DNA from: Streptomyces albicerus
GTDB taxonomy: Bacteria; Actinomycetota; Actinomycetes; Streptomycetales; Streptomycetaceae
NCBI RefSeq assembly: GCF_008905045.1
Contig: NZ_VWMY01000060.1
Coordinates: 1 to 64,000, forward strand
Reading direction: 5' to 3'
DNA length: 64,000 nt
A model generated the notes under the pieces. That model did no database searches. It was not told the DNA's origin and worked only from the letters and a program-made list of their open reading frames with translations. Positions 1-8,204 of this stretch are shown piece by piece (position 1 is the stretch's first letter; every line of letters starts with the position of its first letter). Made by a program: the position numbers and the translations under genes.

Positions 1-80
1 TTCCGAACCCGGAAGCTAAGCCTTACAGCGCCGATGGTACTGCAGGGGGGACCCTGTGGGAGAGTAGGACACCGCCGAAC
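1..80 (+). rRNA. rrf: 5S ribosomal RNA, 3' end (5' truncated)
   Basis: The window opens inside a 5S rRNA gene. The stretch up to about position 80 has the conserved actinobacterial 5S 3' half, including the GGGAGAGTAGGAC block followed by ACCGCCGAAC. The 5' part lies outside the window. It is the last gene of an rrn operon reading into the window, and a strong intrinsic terminator follows within ten bases. Confidence 0.95.
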
Positions 81-89
81 AAATTTTAG

Positions 90-134
90 AGCTTCGGTCC
101 TTGGACGATAAGTCCGAGGGCCGAAGCTTTTTTG
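90..134 (+). terminator. rho-independent terminator of the rrn operon
   Basis: The arm AGCTTCGGTCC (90-100) pairs with GGGCCGAAGCT (118-128), with an inner TTGGAC/AGTCCGA extension closing a small loop. A run of T residues (128-134) follows, which is unusual in this GC-rich genome. It ends 5S rRNA transcription. Confidence 0.92.
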
Positions 135-232
135 TTTTCCGGGACGCTACCCGAACCCCTCCGCACTGCGGACAGATGGCTGAGGGTAGGGTCAGGGGGC
201 ATCGTTGGCACGTTCCCACAGGAGGCCCCCGG

Positions 233-841
233 GTGGAGGTCCAGGAGACCCGCGTCCAGACAGACCGGGTCCTCACCATCCCGAACATCCTCAGCATGGC
301 GCGTCTTGCAGGCGTGCCGCTCTTCCTGTGGCTGATCCTCAGGCCGGAGTTCGGCGGGCCCAAGAGTGACGGCTGGGCACTCCTGGTGCTCATGCTGAGC
401 GGCATCAGCGACTATTTGGACGGCAAGCTCGCCCGCCGGTGGAACCAGATCAGCAGCCTGGGCCGGCTGCTGGACCCCGCGGCCGACCGGCTCTACATTC
501 TGTCGACTTTGCTCGGCCTGACCTGGCGCGAGATTCTGCCGCTCTGGCTGACGGCTGTCCTGCTCGCGCGAGAGCTGGTTCTGCTGGTGATGGTGGGCAT
601 CCTCAGGCGGCACGGCTATCCGCCGCCACAGGTGAACTTCCTTGGGAAGGCTGCTACGTTCAACCTGATGTACGCCTTCCCGTTGCTGCTGCTCAGTGAC
701 GGAAGTGGATGGCTTGCATCACTCGCTGCTATTTTCGGATGGGCGTTCGCAGGATGGGGTACAACGCTCTACTGGTGGGCAGGGATCCTCTACGTGGTTC
801 AGGTCCGCCGCCTTGTCCGCGCGGACACCATGGCCGATTGA
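233..841 (+). CDS. cls: CDP-alcohol phosphatidyltransferase, cardiolipin synthase-like
   Basis: Integral membrane phospholipid synthase of the CDP-alcohol phosphatidyltransferase family, about 202 residues with several hydrophobic segments. The family signature is complete: D-Y-L-D-G-K-L-A-R-R, then G-R-L-L-D-P-A-A-D-R, which supplies the metal-binding aspartates. I start at GTG 233 because GGAGG (221-225) lies 7 nt upstream; the open frame continues upstream without a ribosome site. From memory, the orthologue in this position in S. coelicolor is the eukaryote-like cardiolipin synthase (SCO1389 type), and the mycobacterial counterpart is called PgsA2. Cardiolipin versus phosphatidylglycerophosphate synthesis cannot be decided from the motif alone. 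Confidence 0.85.
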   Translation: MEVQETRVQTDRVLTIPNILSMARLAGVPLFLWLILRPEFGGPKSDGWALLVLMLSGISDYLDGKLARRWNQISSLGRLLDPAADRLYILSTLLGLTWREILPLWLTAVLLARELVLLVMVGILRRHGYPPPQVNFLGKAATFNLMYAFPLLLLSDGSGWLASLAAIFGWAFAGWGTTLYWWAGILYVVQVRRLVRADTMAD

Positions 842-957
842 GCTCGCCGAATGGGCGGCCGTTAGTGGCCTCTGATGGCCCGCAAGCAGAATGTGCGGGA
901 CAATCTGACGGGTGAAGTCGGCTAGACCGTCGTCTCTTCAAGGAGGACGCTTCCGAC

Positions 958-3453
958 ATGAAGGCCGTCGTGATGGCCGGAGGCGAAGGCACACGCCTTC
1001 GCCCCATGACCTCAAGCATGCCCAAGCCGCTCCTACCCGTGGCCAATCGCCCGATCATGGAGCACGTGCTGCGGCTGCTCAAGCGGCATGGGCTCAACGA
1101 GACCGTCGTTACTGTCCAGTTCTTGGCCTCTCTCGTCAAGAACTACTTCGGTGACGGTGAAGAGCTCGGAATGGAGCTCACCTATGCCAATGAGGAGAAG
1201 CCACTCGGTACTGCCGGCAGTGTCAAGAACGCCGAGGAGGCGTTGAAGGACGACACCTTCCTGGTGATCTCCGGTGACGCTCTGACCGACTTCGATCTCA
1301 CCGATCTGATCAATTTCCACAAGGAAAAGGGCGCGCTGGTCACTGTCTGTTTGACCCGGGTCCCGAATCCGCTGGAATTCGGCATCACCATCGTCGACGA
1401 AGAGGGAAAGGTCGAGCGCTTTCTCGAGAAGCCGACCTGGGGCCAGGTCTTCTCGGACACGGTGAATACCGGTATCTACGTCATGGAGCCCGAGGTCTTC
1501 AACTATGTCGAGGCCGATGTCTCCGTCGACTGGTCAGGCGATGTCTTCCCCCAGCTGATGAAGGAAGGCAAGCCGATCTACGGCTATATCGCCGAGGGCT
1601 ACTGGGAGGACGTAGGCACGCACGAGAGCTATGTGAAGGCGCAGGCCGATGTCCTGGAGGGCAAGGTCGACGTCGAACTCGACGGCTTCGAGATCTCGCC
1701 CGGTGTGTGGGTCGCCGAGGGTGCCGAAGTGCATCCGGACGCGGTGCTGCGCGGGCCGCTCTACATCGGCGACTACGCCAAGGTCGAGGCCGGCGTGGAA
1801 ATCCGCGAGCACACCGTGGTGGGCTCCAATGTGGTCGTGAAGACCGGGGCGTTCCTGCACAAGGCCGTGCTGCACGACAACGTGTACATCGGCCAGCACA
1901 GTAATCTGCGCGGCTGCGTCGTCGGAAAGAACACCGACATCATGCGGGCCGCGCGCATCGAGGACGGCGCCGTCATCGGGGACGAGTGCCTCGTGGGCGA
2001 AGAATCGATCGTGCAGGGGAACGTACGGGTTTACCCGTTCAAGACCATCGAGGCCGGTGCCTTCGTCAACACGTCGGTCATCTGGGAGTCCCGGGGCCAG
2101 GCTCATCTCTTCGGAGCTCGCGGGGTGTCCGGGATCCTCAACGTGGAGATCACTCCCGAGCTCGCTGTACGGCTCGCGGGGGCGTATGCGACGACGCTCA
2201 AGAAGGGCTCGACCGTCACGACGGCACGCGACCACTCGCGAGGTGCCCGTGCGCTCAAGCGGGCGGTCATCTCGGCGCTGCAGGCCAGCGCCATCGACGT
2301 ACGAGACCTGGAGAACGTACCGCTGCCGGTGGCACGGCAGCAGACTGGGCGGGGCAGTGCCGGCGGGATCATGATCCGGACGACGCCAGGCGTGCCCGAC
2401 TCCGTGGACATCATGTTCTTCGACGGGCGCGGGGCTGATCTCTCGCAGGCGAGTCAGCGGAAGCTGGACCGGGTGTTCGCGCGGCAGGAGTACCGGCGCG
2501 CGTTCCCGGGCGAGATCGGGGATCTGCACTTCCCTGCCAGCGTCTTCGACTCGTACACAGGGTCCTTGCTGAGGAATGTCGACACCACCGGGATCGCCGA
2601 GTCCGGGCTGAAGGTGGTCGTGGACGCGTCGAACGGCAGCGCCGGGCTGGTGCTGCCCAGCCTCCTGGGCAAGCTCGGGGTCGACTCGTTGACCATCAAT
2701 CCCGGTCTGGACGAGTCGCGTCCGACGGAGACTGCGGACGCGCGCAGGTCGGGGATGGTGCGGCTCGGGGAGATCGTGGCGTCCGCGCGCGCCGCGTTCG
2801 GGGTGCGGTTCGATCCGGTTGGCGAGCGGCTGTCGCTCGTCGACGAGAAGGGCCGGATCATCGAGGACGACCGGGCGTTGCTCGTCATGCTCGATCTGGT
2901 GGCCGCCGAACGGCGAAGTGGGCGGGTGGCGTTGCCGGTGACCACCACGAGGATCGCCGAGCAGGTGGCGGCGTACCACGGAACCCAGGTCGACTGGACG
3001 ACGACGTCTCCCGACGATCTGACGCGCGTCGGGCGCGAGGAGTCGACGATCTTCGGAGGCGACGGGCGCGGCGGTTTCATCGTGCCGGAGTTCAGCAGCG
3101 TCTTCGACGGTTCGGCAGCCTTCGTACGGCTCATCGGTCTGGTGGCGCGGACGCAGCTCACGCTCAGCCAGATTGATGCGCGGATTCCGCGGGCGCACGT
3201 CCTCAAGCGTGATCTCGCGACTCCCTGGGCGGTCAAGGGACTTGTGATGCGGCGCGTCGTCGAGGCGGCCGGTGACCGGTTCGTGGACACGACCGACGGC
3301 GTACGTGTGGTGGAGACCGATGGGCGCTGGGTGATGGTCCTTCCGGACCCGGCGGAGGCGGTCACGCATCTGTGGGCCGAAGGGCCCGACGACGCGTCGG
3401 CGCAGGCGTTGCTCGACGAGTGGTCGTCGGTGGTGGACAGCGCCGGTCGCTGA
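958..3453 (+). CDS. manC: mannose-1-phosphate guanylyltransferase fused to a degenerate phosphomannomutase-like domain
   Basis: 831 residues in three parts. The N-terminal nucleotidyltransferase (about 1-235) has the signature GGEGTRLRP and the Lys of KPLLP, so sugar-1-phosphate nucleotidyl transfer (GDP-mannose or a related sugar) is expected. A left-handed beta-helix follows (about 245-370). The C-terminal part (about 385-820) has the phosphohexomutase fold, but its key loops are altered: G-I-M-I-R-T-T-P at 470-477 where TASHNP with the phosphoserine should be, F-D-P-V-G-E-R around D619 instead of DGDGDR, and G-G-D-G-R-G-G at 700-706 instead of GGExSGH. AGGAGG (941-946) precedes ATG 958. 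From memory, SCO1388 is the orthologue and was studied as a ManC. The mutase part probably does not catalyse. Confidence 0.85.
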   Translation: MKAVVMAGGEGTRLRPMTSSMPKPLLPVANRPIMEHVLRLLKRHGLNETVVTVQFLASLVKNYFGDGEELGMELTYANEEKPLGTAGSVKNAEEALKDDTFLVISGDALTDFDLTDLINFHKEKGALVTVCLTRVPNPLEFGITIVDEEGKVERFLEKPTWGQVFSDTVNTGIYVMEPEVFNYVEADVSVDWSGDVFPQLMKEGKPIYGYIAEGYWEDVGTHESYVKAQADVLEGKVDVELDGFEISPGVWVAEGAEVHPDAVLRGPLYIGDYAKVEAGVEIREHTVVGSNVVVKTGAFLHKAVLHDNVYIGQHSNLRGCVVGKNTDIMRAARIEDGAVIGDECLVGEESIVQGNVRVYPFKTIEAGAFVNTSVIWESRGQAHLFGARGVSGILNVEITPELAVRLAGAYATTLKKGSTVTTARDHSRGARALKRAVISALQASAIDVRDLENVPLPVARQQTGRGSAGGIMIRTTPGVPDSVDIMFFDGRGADLSQASQRKLDRVFARQEYRRAFPGEIGDLHFPASVFDSYTGSLLRNVDTTGIAESGLKVVVDASNGSAGLVLPSLLGKLGVDSLTINPGLDESRPTETADARRSGMVRLGEIVASARAAFGVRFDPVGERLSLVDEKGRIIEDDRALLVMLDLVAAERRSGRVALPVTTTRIAEQVAAYHGTQVDWTTTSPDDLTRVGREESTIFGGDGRGGFIVPEFSSVFDGSAAFVRLIGLVARTQLTLSQIDARIPRAHVLKRDLATPWAVKGLVMRRVVEAAGDRFVDTTDGVRVVETDGRWVMVLPDPAEAVTHLWAEGPDDASAQALLDEWSSVVDSAGR

Positions 3454-3545
3454 GCGGCACGCGCGCATGCCGGACGGTGCCCTCGAAGGGGCCCGTCCGG
3501 CACACCGGTGGGGCCATTCGGAGGTACTGGCCGCGACGTGCGACG

Positions 3546-4448
3546 ATGTGCGGCATGCCGCAGCAGCACCCCGTTCGGAGTACCCCCACGCGCCCCACGC
3601 GTCCGGACGCCTCCATGTCGCTGCTCACCAACGTCATGGACCACAGCCTCGACGACGGGTACGCGGAGGCGGCCGCCCGCAAGGAGGCCGAAGGCACCGG
3701 CGGCATGCCGAAGACGTTGCGGGCGAAGCTCGGTCTCGCGGCCGGTCTGGTGCTCGCGGCCCTCGTGGTGACCGTGGGGGCGGCGCAGGCGCGGATAGCG
3801 GCTCCGGTCGTCGCCAAGGAGCGCGAGGAACTCATCGACCGCATCGACCGCGAGACGTCGGCGGCCGACAAACTCGAGAACAGCATCGACAAGCTCCGCG
3901 ACGACGTGAGTGCGCGGCAGCGCGAGGCGCTGAAGAAGCACGGCGGCGACCAGGGCGAGCTGGTGGCCATCCTGGCGGGGGCGGTCGAGGTGCACGGTCC
4001 CGGTGTGAAACTCGTCGTGGACGACGCCAAGGAAGCCGACCAGAGTGGTGACGGAGACGCCCGTGAGACGTCGGGGTTCTCCGACACCGGACGTGTACGT
4101 GACCGTGACATGCAGCGCGTGGTCAACGGGCTGTGGGAGTCGGGTGCCGAGGCCGTCGCGATCAATGGGCAGCGGCTGACGGCACTGTCCGCGATCCGGG
4201 CCGCGGGTGACGCGATACTGGTCGACAACAAGCCGCTGGTGCCGCCCTACACGGTGCTGGCCGTAGGGGACGGCCGGCGGCTGAGCACCAAGTTCCAGAA
4301 CAGCGGCGACGGGCAGTATCTGCACGCCCTGCAGGAGAACTTCGGGATCCGGACCAGCATTTCCGTCGAGGACGACGTCCGGCTTCCCGCCGCACCGAGT
4401 GTGATCGTAAGAACAGCAGAACCGAGTACAGAGAAAGGCACATCGTGA
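3546..4448 (+). CDS. DUF881 family membrane-anchored protein (first copy)
   Basis: About 300 residues. A short N-terminal tail ending in T-N-V-M-D-H-S-L is followed by one transmembrane helix (LGLAAGLVLAALVVTVGAA), a coiled coil rich in charged residues, and the DUF881 domain in the C-terminal two thirds. The start is uncertain: ATG 3546, ATG 3555 and ATG 3615 are all in frame and none has a well-spaced ribosome site; a GGAGGT lies about 20 nt before 3546. The stop overlaps the sbp start by 4 nt (GTGA). The same DUF881-sbp-DUF881 order occurs in other actinobacteria and in Firmicutes near cell-division genes, which suggests an envelope role. The biochemical function is unknown. Confidence 0.85.
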   Translation: MCGMPQQHPVRSTPTRPTRPDASMSLLTNVMDHSLDDGYAEAAARKEAEGTGGMPKTLRAKLGLAAGLVLAALVVTVGAAQARIAAPVVAKEREELIDRIDRETSAADKLENSIDKLRDDVSARQREALKKHGGDQGELVAILAGAVEVHGPGVKLVVDDAKEADQSGDGDARETSGFSDTGRVRDRDMQRVVNGLWESGAEAVAINGQRLTALSAIRAAGDAILVDNKPLVPPYTVLAVGDGRRLSTKFQNSGDGQYLHALQENFGIRTSISVEDDVRLPAAPSVIVRTAEPSTEKGTS

Positions 4449-4777
4449 TCGCCGTACTGGGCCTCGTCGTGGGAGTCGTGGCTGGATTGTTGGTCCGGCC
4501 CGAGGTCCCGGCGGTGGTCGAGCCCTATCTTCCGATCGCCGTCGTGGCGGCGCTCGACGCCGTGTTCGGAGGCCTGCGCGCGATGCTCGACGGCATCTTC
4601 GACGACAAGGTCTTCGTGGTGTCGTTCCTGTCCAACGTTGTCGTGGCCGCGCTGATCGTCTTCCTGGGCGACAAGTTGGGCGTGGGCGCCCAGCTGTCCA
4701 CTGGTGTGGTGGTCGTCCTCGGTATCCGTATCTTCTCCAACGCCGCGGCGATCCGCCGGCACGTGTTCCGGGCGTGA
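4445..4777 (+). CDS. sbp: small basic protein Sbp (DUF1290)
   Basis: 110-residue membrane protein with three predicted helices, matching the DUF1290/small basic protein family by length and pattern (VEPYLPIAVVAALDAVFGG, then D-K-V-F-V-V-S-F-L-S-N). GTG 4445 overlaps the preceding stop as GTGA, and its own stop overlaps the next open frame in the same way, so the three genes are translationally coupled. In Bacillus the family lies beside division genes. I know of no enzymatic activity. Confidence 0.9.
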   Translation: MIAVLGLVVGVVAGLLVRPEVPAVVEPYLPIAVVAALDAVFGGLRAMLDGIFDDKVFVVSFLSNVVVAALIVFLGDKLGVGAQLSTGVVVVLGIRIFSNAAAIRRHVFRA

Positions 4778-5619
4778 GGCCGATGAGCGACAAGGACGAG
4801 ACCCCCGAGAACCCACTGCGCAAGGAACTGCCCGAAGAGGTGCCCGCGGAGTCCTCGGAGACGCCGAGGGCCGAGGCGGAGCAGGACAAGCCGGTCCTGA
4901 CCGGCCGTCAGCGGCTGATGAAGGGTCTGTGGCCGCCGCGCGTTTCGCGTGCGCAACTCATCGTCGCCCTCCTGTTGTTCGGCCTCGGCTTCGGTCTCGC
5001 CGTCCAGGTGGCGTCCAACAGCGACAGCGACGGCGCCCTCCGCGGCGCGCGTCAGGAAGATCTCGTACGCATCCTCGATGAACTGGACGACCGTACGCAG
5101 CGTCTGGAAGAGGAGAAGCAGGGGCTCGAAGATCAGCGCACCGAGCTGGAGAACAGTTCGGACCAGGCCGAGGAGGCCCGCAAACAGACGGTCGAGAAGG
5201 AGAAGCAGCTCGGCATTCTGGCGGGCACCGTGGCGGCGCAGGGCCCTGGCATCACGGTGACCATCGACGACGAGAAGGGGACGGTCGAGGCCGACATGCT
5301 GCTCGACGCGATCCAGGAGCTGCGCGCGGCCGGCGCGGAGGCGATCCAGGTCAATGGCGTACGGGTCGTCGCCGGTACCTATCTGACGGACGTGAGCGGT
5401 GGAGTCGCCGTCGATGGGAACAAGATCAGCGCCCCCTATCGTTTCAAGGTCATCGGCAAGCCTCAGGACCTCGAACCGGCGCTCAACATCCCTGGCGGAG
5501 TGGTGCAGACTTTGGAGAAGGAGCAGGCCACTGTCACGGTGGAACGCTCGGACAAGATCGTCGTGGACGCCTTGCGACCAGCGAAGCGGCCTGACTACGC
5601 TCGGTCGTCCTCCCAGTGA
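4774..5619 (+). CDS. DUF881 family membrane-anchored protein (second copy)
   Basis: 281 residues: an acidic cytoplasmic N-terminus (about 1-50), one transmembrane helix (LIVALLLFGLGFGLAVQVA), a long charged coiled coil with E-E-E-K-Q-G-L-E-D-Q-R-T, and a C-terminal DUF881 domain. It is paralogous to the protein two genes upstream and separated from it by sbp. GTG 4774 overlaps the sbp stop; ATG 4783 nine bases on is an equally possible start. The three proteins probably form a membrane complex. In mycobacteria the same trio precedes gcvH and garA. Confidence 0.85.
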   Translation: MRPMSDKDETPENPLRKELPEEVPAESSETPRAEAEQDKPVLTGRQRLMKGLWPPRVSRAQLIVALLLFGLGFGLAVQVASNSDSDGALRGARQEDLVRILDELDDRTQRLEEEKQGLEDQRTELENSSDQAEEARKQTVEKEKQLGILAGTVAAQGPGITVTIDDEKGTVEADMLLDAIQELRAAGAEAIQVNGVRVVAGTYLTDVSGGVAVDGNKISAPYRFKVIGKPQDLEPALNIPGGVVQTLEKEQATVTVERSDKIVVDALRPAKRPDYARSSSQ

Positions 5620-5809
5620 ACGGGAGGCGCTTGGGGGCCGCTCCGCGAGGGCATGAGGTTGCGGGGGGTCGACGCACCGAATGGGTGGTGCGTGGTGGAA
5701 ACTGTCTGGTGGACACGGACGTTGTGATGATGTCCGGCTCGACCGGTGTGTGTAGTCAGGGTTCGTCCTGCCCCACGGGCGGGTCTGTTTCGGTCAAGGG
5801 GAATCGCCC

Positions 5810-6652
5810 GTGAAGTTGTTTGCGAAGTTGTTCGGCAAGAGCGCGCGAGAGGGCAGCGACAATGCCACTGCCCGGCATCGCGCACCGCGCCCCTCAGACG
5901 CCGAGGGGCAGGGAGATCGTCCGCTCTTCCGGGATCAGGTCGGTGGTCCGGGCGGTGACATTTCCGGTGGTCAGGGCGCGCCGTCTGTTGACCCTGCCCA
6001 GTCGGGACGCATAGGTTTCGGGGAACCGTCAGCCTCAAGTACGGGTGGAGGGTTCGGCTCCGACCCGTATGCGTCCAATGCTCCCGCGGGGCAGCCGCGG
6101 CAGGAGGATCCGTCCATGTCGGCCCTGGTGTGTACGAGGTGCGGTAACCGCAACGCGGAGGCGAGCCGCTTCTGCTCCAACTGCGGTGCGCCGCTGCGGG
6201 CCGGTGCGACCCCGGAGCGCCCGTCGGAGACCACCTCGACGATCTCCATCTCCGGCCTTGAGGCCTACGACGCCGAGGCCACCGGCCAGACGCAGATGCC
6301 GATGCTCTCTCCCGAGGCGCAGGCCGCCGTCGACGCGCTGCCGCTCGGCTCGGCGCTCCTGGTGGTGCGCCGCGGACCCAACTCGGGCAGCCGCTTCCTG
6401 CTGGACGGCGAGCTGACCACCGCCGGCCGTCATCCGCAGAGCGACATCTTCCTGGACGACGTGACCGTGTCGCGCCGCCATGTGGAGTTCCGCCGCGCCC
6501 CCGACGGTTCGTTCACGGTGGCGGATGTCGGCAGCCTCAACGGCACGTACGTCAACCGGGAGCGGATCGACCAGGTCGCGCTGTCGAACGGTGACGAGGT
6601 GCAGATCGGCAAGTACCGGCTGGTCTTCTACGCGAGCCAGCGGGGCATCTGA
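5810..6652 (+). CDS. garA: FHA-domain protein of the GarA/OdhI type with zinc ribbon
   Basis: 280 residues. The N-terminus begins K-L-F-A-K-L-F-G-K and continues as a disordered glycine-rich stretch. A zinc ribbon follows with two CxxC knuckles (C108-x2-C111, then F-C-S-N-C-G). Next is S-E-T-T-S at 139-143, then an FHA domain (about 180-275) with G-R-H-P-Q-S-D, S-R-R-H and N-G-T-Y. The E-T-T-S motif is the Ser/Thr-kinase phosphorylation site of mycobacterial GarA and corynebacterial OdhI. When phosphorylated there it folds back on the FHA domain and relieves inhibition of 2-oxoglutarate dehydrogenase and glutamate metabolism. By inference this protein has the same switch. GTG 5810 has AAGGGGA about 8 nt upstream. 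The gene lies directly before ftsR, as in Mycobacterium. Confidence 0.85.
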   Translation: MKLFAKLFGKSAREGSDNATARHRAPRPSDAEGQGDRPLFRDQVGGPGGDISGGQGAPSVDPAQSGRIGFGEPSASSTGGGFGSDPYASNAPAGQPRQEDPSMSALVCTRCGNRNAEASRFCSNCGAPLRAGATPERPSETTSTISISGLEAYDAEATGQTQMPMLSPEAQAAVDALPLGSALLVVRRGPNSGSRFLLDGELTTAGRHPQSDIFLDDVTVSRRHVEFRRAPDGSFTVADVGSLNGTYVNRERIDQVALSNGDEVQIGKYRLVFYASQRGI

Positions 6653-6694
6653 CCCTTCCCCAGACTCCGTCCGGGGGGACCCTCAGGAAGGTCC

Positions 6695-7429
6695 ATGCTT
6701 CGAACACCGAGCGGCGGTGCCGGACACGGCACCGCCGCCACGGACAACGGGCTGATGAGCATCGGCACGGTGCTGAACGTGCTGCGCGAGGAGTTCCCCG
6801 AAGTCACCATCTCCAAGATCCGTTTCCTGGAGTCGGAGGGGCTCATCGAGCCGCAGCGGACCCCGTCCGGGTACCGGAAGTTCAGCCCGGACGACGTCGA
6901 GCGCCTCGGTCACGTCCTGAGGATGCAGCGGGACCACTATCTGCCCCTGAAGGTGATCCGCGAGCATCTGGACGCCATGGAACGGGGTGAGGCACTGCCG
7001 TTGCCGTCCGTGGGGCGCCAGCGGGACGGCGAGCTCCTCAGCGAGCCCGAGGGGCCGGCGGTGGCCCGGATCGGGCGGGCCGAGCTGATGGCCGCCGCGG
7101 AGATCGGCGAGCAGGAGCTCGAGGAGTGGGAGTCGTACGGGCTCATCACCCCGCTGTCGGACGGGGTGTACGACGCCGAGGCGGTGACCGTGGCCGGGCT
7201 GGTCGTGGAACTCGGGCGGTTCGGGATCGAGCCGCGGCATCTGCGTGCCGTGAAGGCCGCCGCCGACCGCGAGGCGGGGCTCGTCGACCAGGTGGTGGCC
7301 CCGTTGAGGCGCCATCGCAATCCGCAGACCAGGGTGCACGCGGAGGCGCGGACGAAGGAGCTGGCGGGGCTCGCGGTGAAGCTGCACGCCGCGCTGGTGC
7401 AGTCCGCGCTCGGGGTGCGGCTGCCCTGA
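6695..7429 (+). CDS. ftsR: MerR-family transcriptional regulator FtsR
   Basis: 244 residues. An N-terminal winged helix contains S-K-I-R-F-L-E-S-E-G-L-I and T-P-S-G-Y-R-K-F, the MerR recognition pattern, and the C-terminus is helical without metal-binding cysteines. Its place between the FHA protein and the DUF151 gene, as in the Rv1827-Rv1828-Rv1829 run, identifies it as the FtsR family. The Corynebacterium member activates ftsZ, and the mycobacterial Rv1828 is a structurally described MerR protein. AGGAAGG just upstream of ATG 6695 is a good ribosome site, though closely spaced. Binding sites cannot be deduced here. Confidence 0.85.
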   Translation: MLRTPSGGAGHGTAATDNGLMSIGTVLNVLREEFPEVTISKIRFLESEGLIEPQRTPSGYRKFSPDDVERLGHVLRMQRDHYLPLKVIREHLDAMERGEALPLPSVGRQRDGELLSEPEGPAVARIGRAELMAAAEIGEQELEEWESYGLITPLSDGVYDAEAVTVAGLVVELGRFGIEPRHLRAVKAAADREAGLVDQVVAPLRRHRNPQTRVHAEARTKELAGLAVKLHAALVQSALGVRLP

Positions 7430-7503
7430 TGCGACGGTGCGAGCGGGGCGCCGGATCGGGCGCCCATTCCGTGCTCGACTACCCAAAGATGCCGGGCACG
7501 GCC

Positions 7504-7509
7504 TAGGGT
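7504..7509 (+). promoter_or_regulatory. -10 box for a leaderless DUF151 transcript
   Basis: TAGGGT fits the actinobacterial TANNNT -10 consensus and ends 6 nt before GTG 7516. No Shine-Dalgarno sequence exists in between, so the mRNA probably starts at the start codon. I see no clear -35 hexamer at the usual distance. Confidence 0.6.
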
Positions 7510-7515
7510 TGCTGT

Positions 7516-7989
7516 GTGAACGAGCTCGACGTCGTAGGTGTCCGGGTCGAAATGCCCTCCAACCAACCGATCGTGCTCCTGCGTGAAGTGGGAGGCGACC
7601 GTTACCTCCCCATCTGGATCGGGCCGGGGGAGGCGACGGCGATCGCCTTCGCACAGCAGGGCATGGCTCCCGCGCGACCGCTGACCCACGACCTGTTCAA
7701 GGACGTGCTGGAGGCCGTCGGCCAGGAGCTGACCGAAGTACGTATCACGGACCTGCGGGAAGGCGTCTTCTACGCGGAGCTGGTGTTCGCCAGTGGGGTC
7801 GAGGTCAGTGCCCGGCCGTCCGACGCCATAGCGCTGGCGTTGCGTACCGGGACGCCGATCTACGGCAGTGACGGGGTCCTGGACGACGCCGGCATCGCGA
7901 TCCCGGACGAGCAGGAGGACGAAGTGGAGAAGTTCCGCGAGTTCCTCGACCAGATCTCGCCCGAGGACTTCGGGACCAACAGCCAGTGA
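7516..7989 (+). CDS. bifunctional nuclease family protein (DUF151)
   Basis: 157 residues, the normal size for the family. It shows the DUF151 core: N-E-L-D-V-V-G-V-R at the start, L-P-I-W-I-G-P-G-E-A and R-P-S-D-A-I-A-L-A-L-R-T. Plant and thermophile members have DNase/RNase activity; the actinobacterial role is unproven. An acidic tail closes the protein. The start is GTG 7516 with a leaderless promoter signature. In mycobacteria the homologue (Rv1829) also sits between two MerR genes, so the association with ftsR and the next MerR gene is old. Confidence 0.9.
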   Translation: MNELDVVGVRVEMPSNQPIVLLREVGGDRYLPIWIGPGEATAIAFAQQGMAPARPLTHDLFKDVLEAVGQELTEVRITDLREGVFYAELVFASGVEVSARPSDAIALALRTGTPIYGSDGVLDDAGIAIPDEQEDEVEKFREFLDQISPEDFGTNSQ

Positions 7990-8110
7990 GCTTCTGCCGC
8001 CACCGTCCCGTGACCCTCCGGGACCGCCGGACGACAGGCCGTACGGCCGTCGTCCCGAGAGCATTCGGCTAGCCTTTCCCCGCGGTGGGACACGGGAAAC
8101 CACTCTTAGG

Positions 8111-8136
8111 GTGATTATCACTCGGCGTGCCGAGTG
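8111..8136. promoter_or_regulatory. two overlapping palindromes upstream of the second merR gene
   Basis: GTGATTATCAC (8111-8121) is a perfect 5-1-5 palindrome. It shares its last bases with CACTCGGC-GT-GCCGAGTG (8119-8136), a perfect 8-2-8 palindrome. Both lie 70-95 nt before GTG 8205. MerR proteins bind dyads in promoter spacers, so autoregulation is a reasonable guess, but no -35/-10 pair around the site is convincing. Confidence 0.5.
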
Positions 8137-8204
8137 TGGCGGTCGTTGACGCGCCCCTGGTGGCTGCCTACCGTCGAGAAGGCAGGTCAAGGACGGAGGT
8201 CGGC

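Noticed and set aside
2454..4889. Very long open frames antisense to manC/DUF881, gcvP, the S9 peptidase and the binding lipoprotein genes
   Set aside because: They are by-products of high third-position GC. They lack ribosome sites and recognisable domains, and the sense strand encodes clear proteins.
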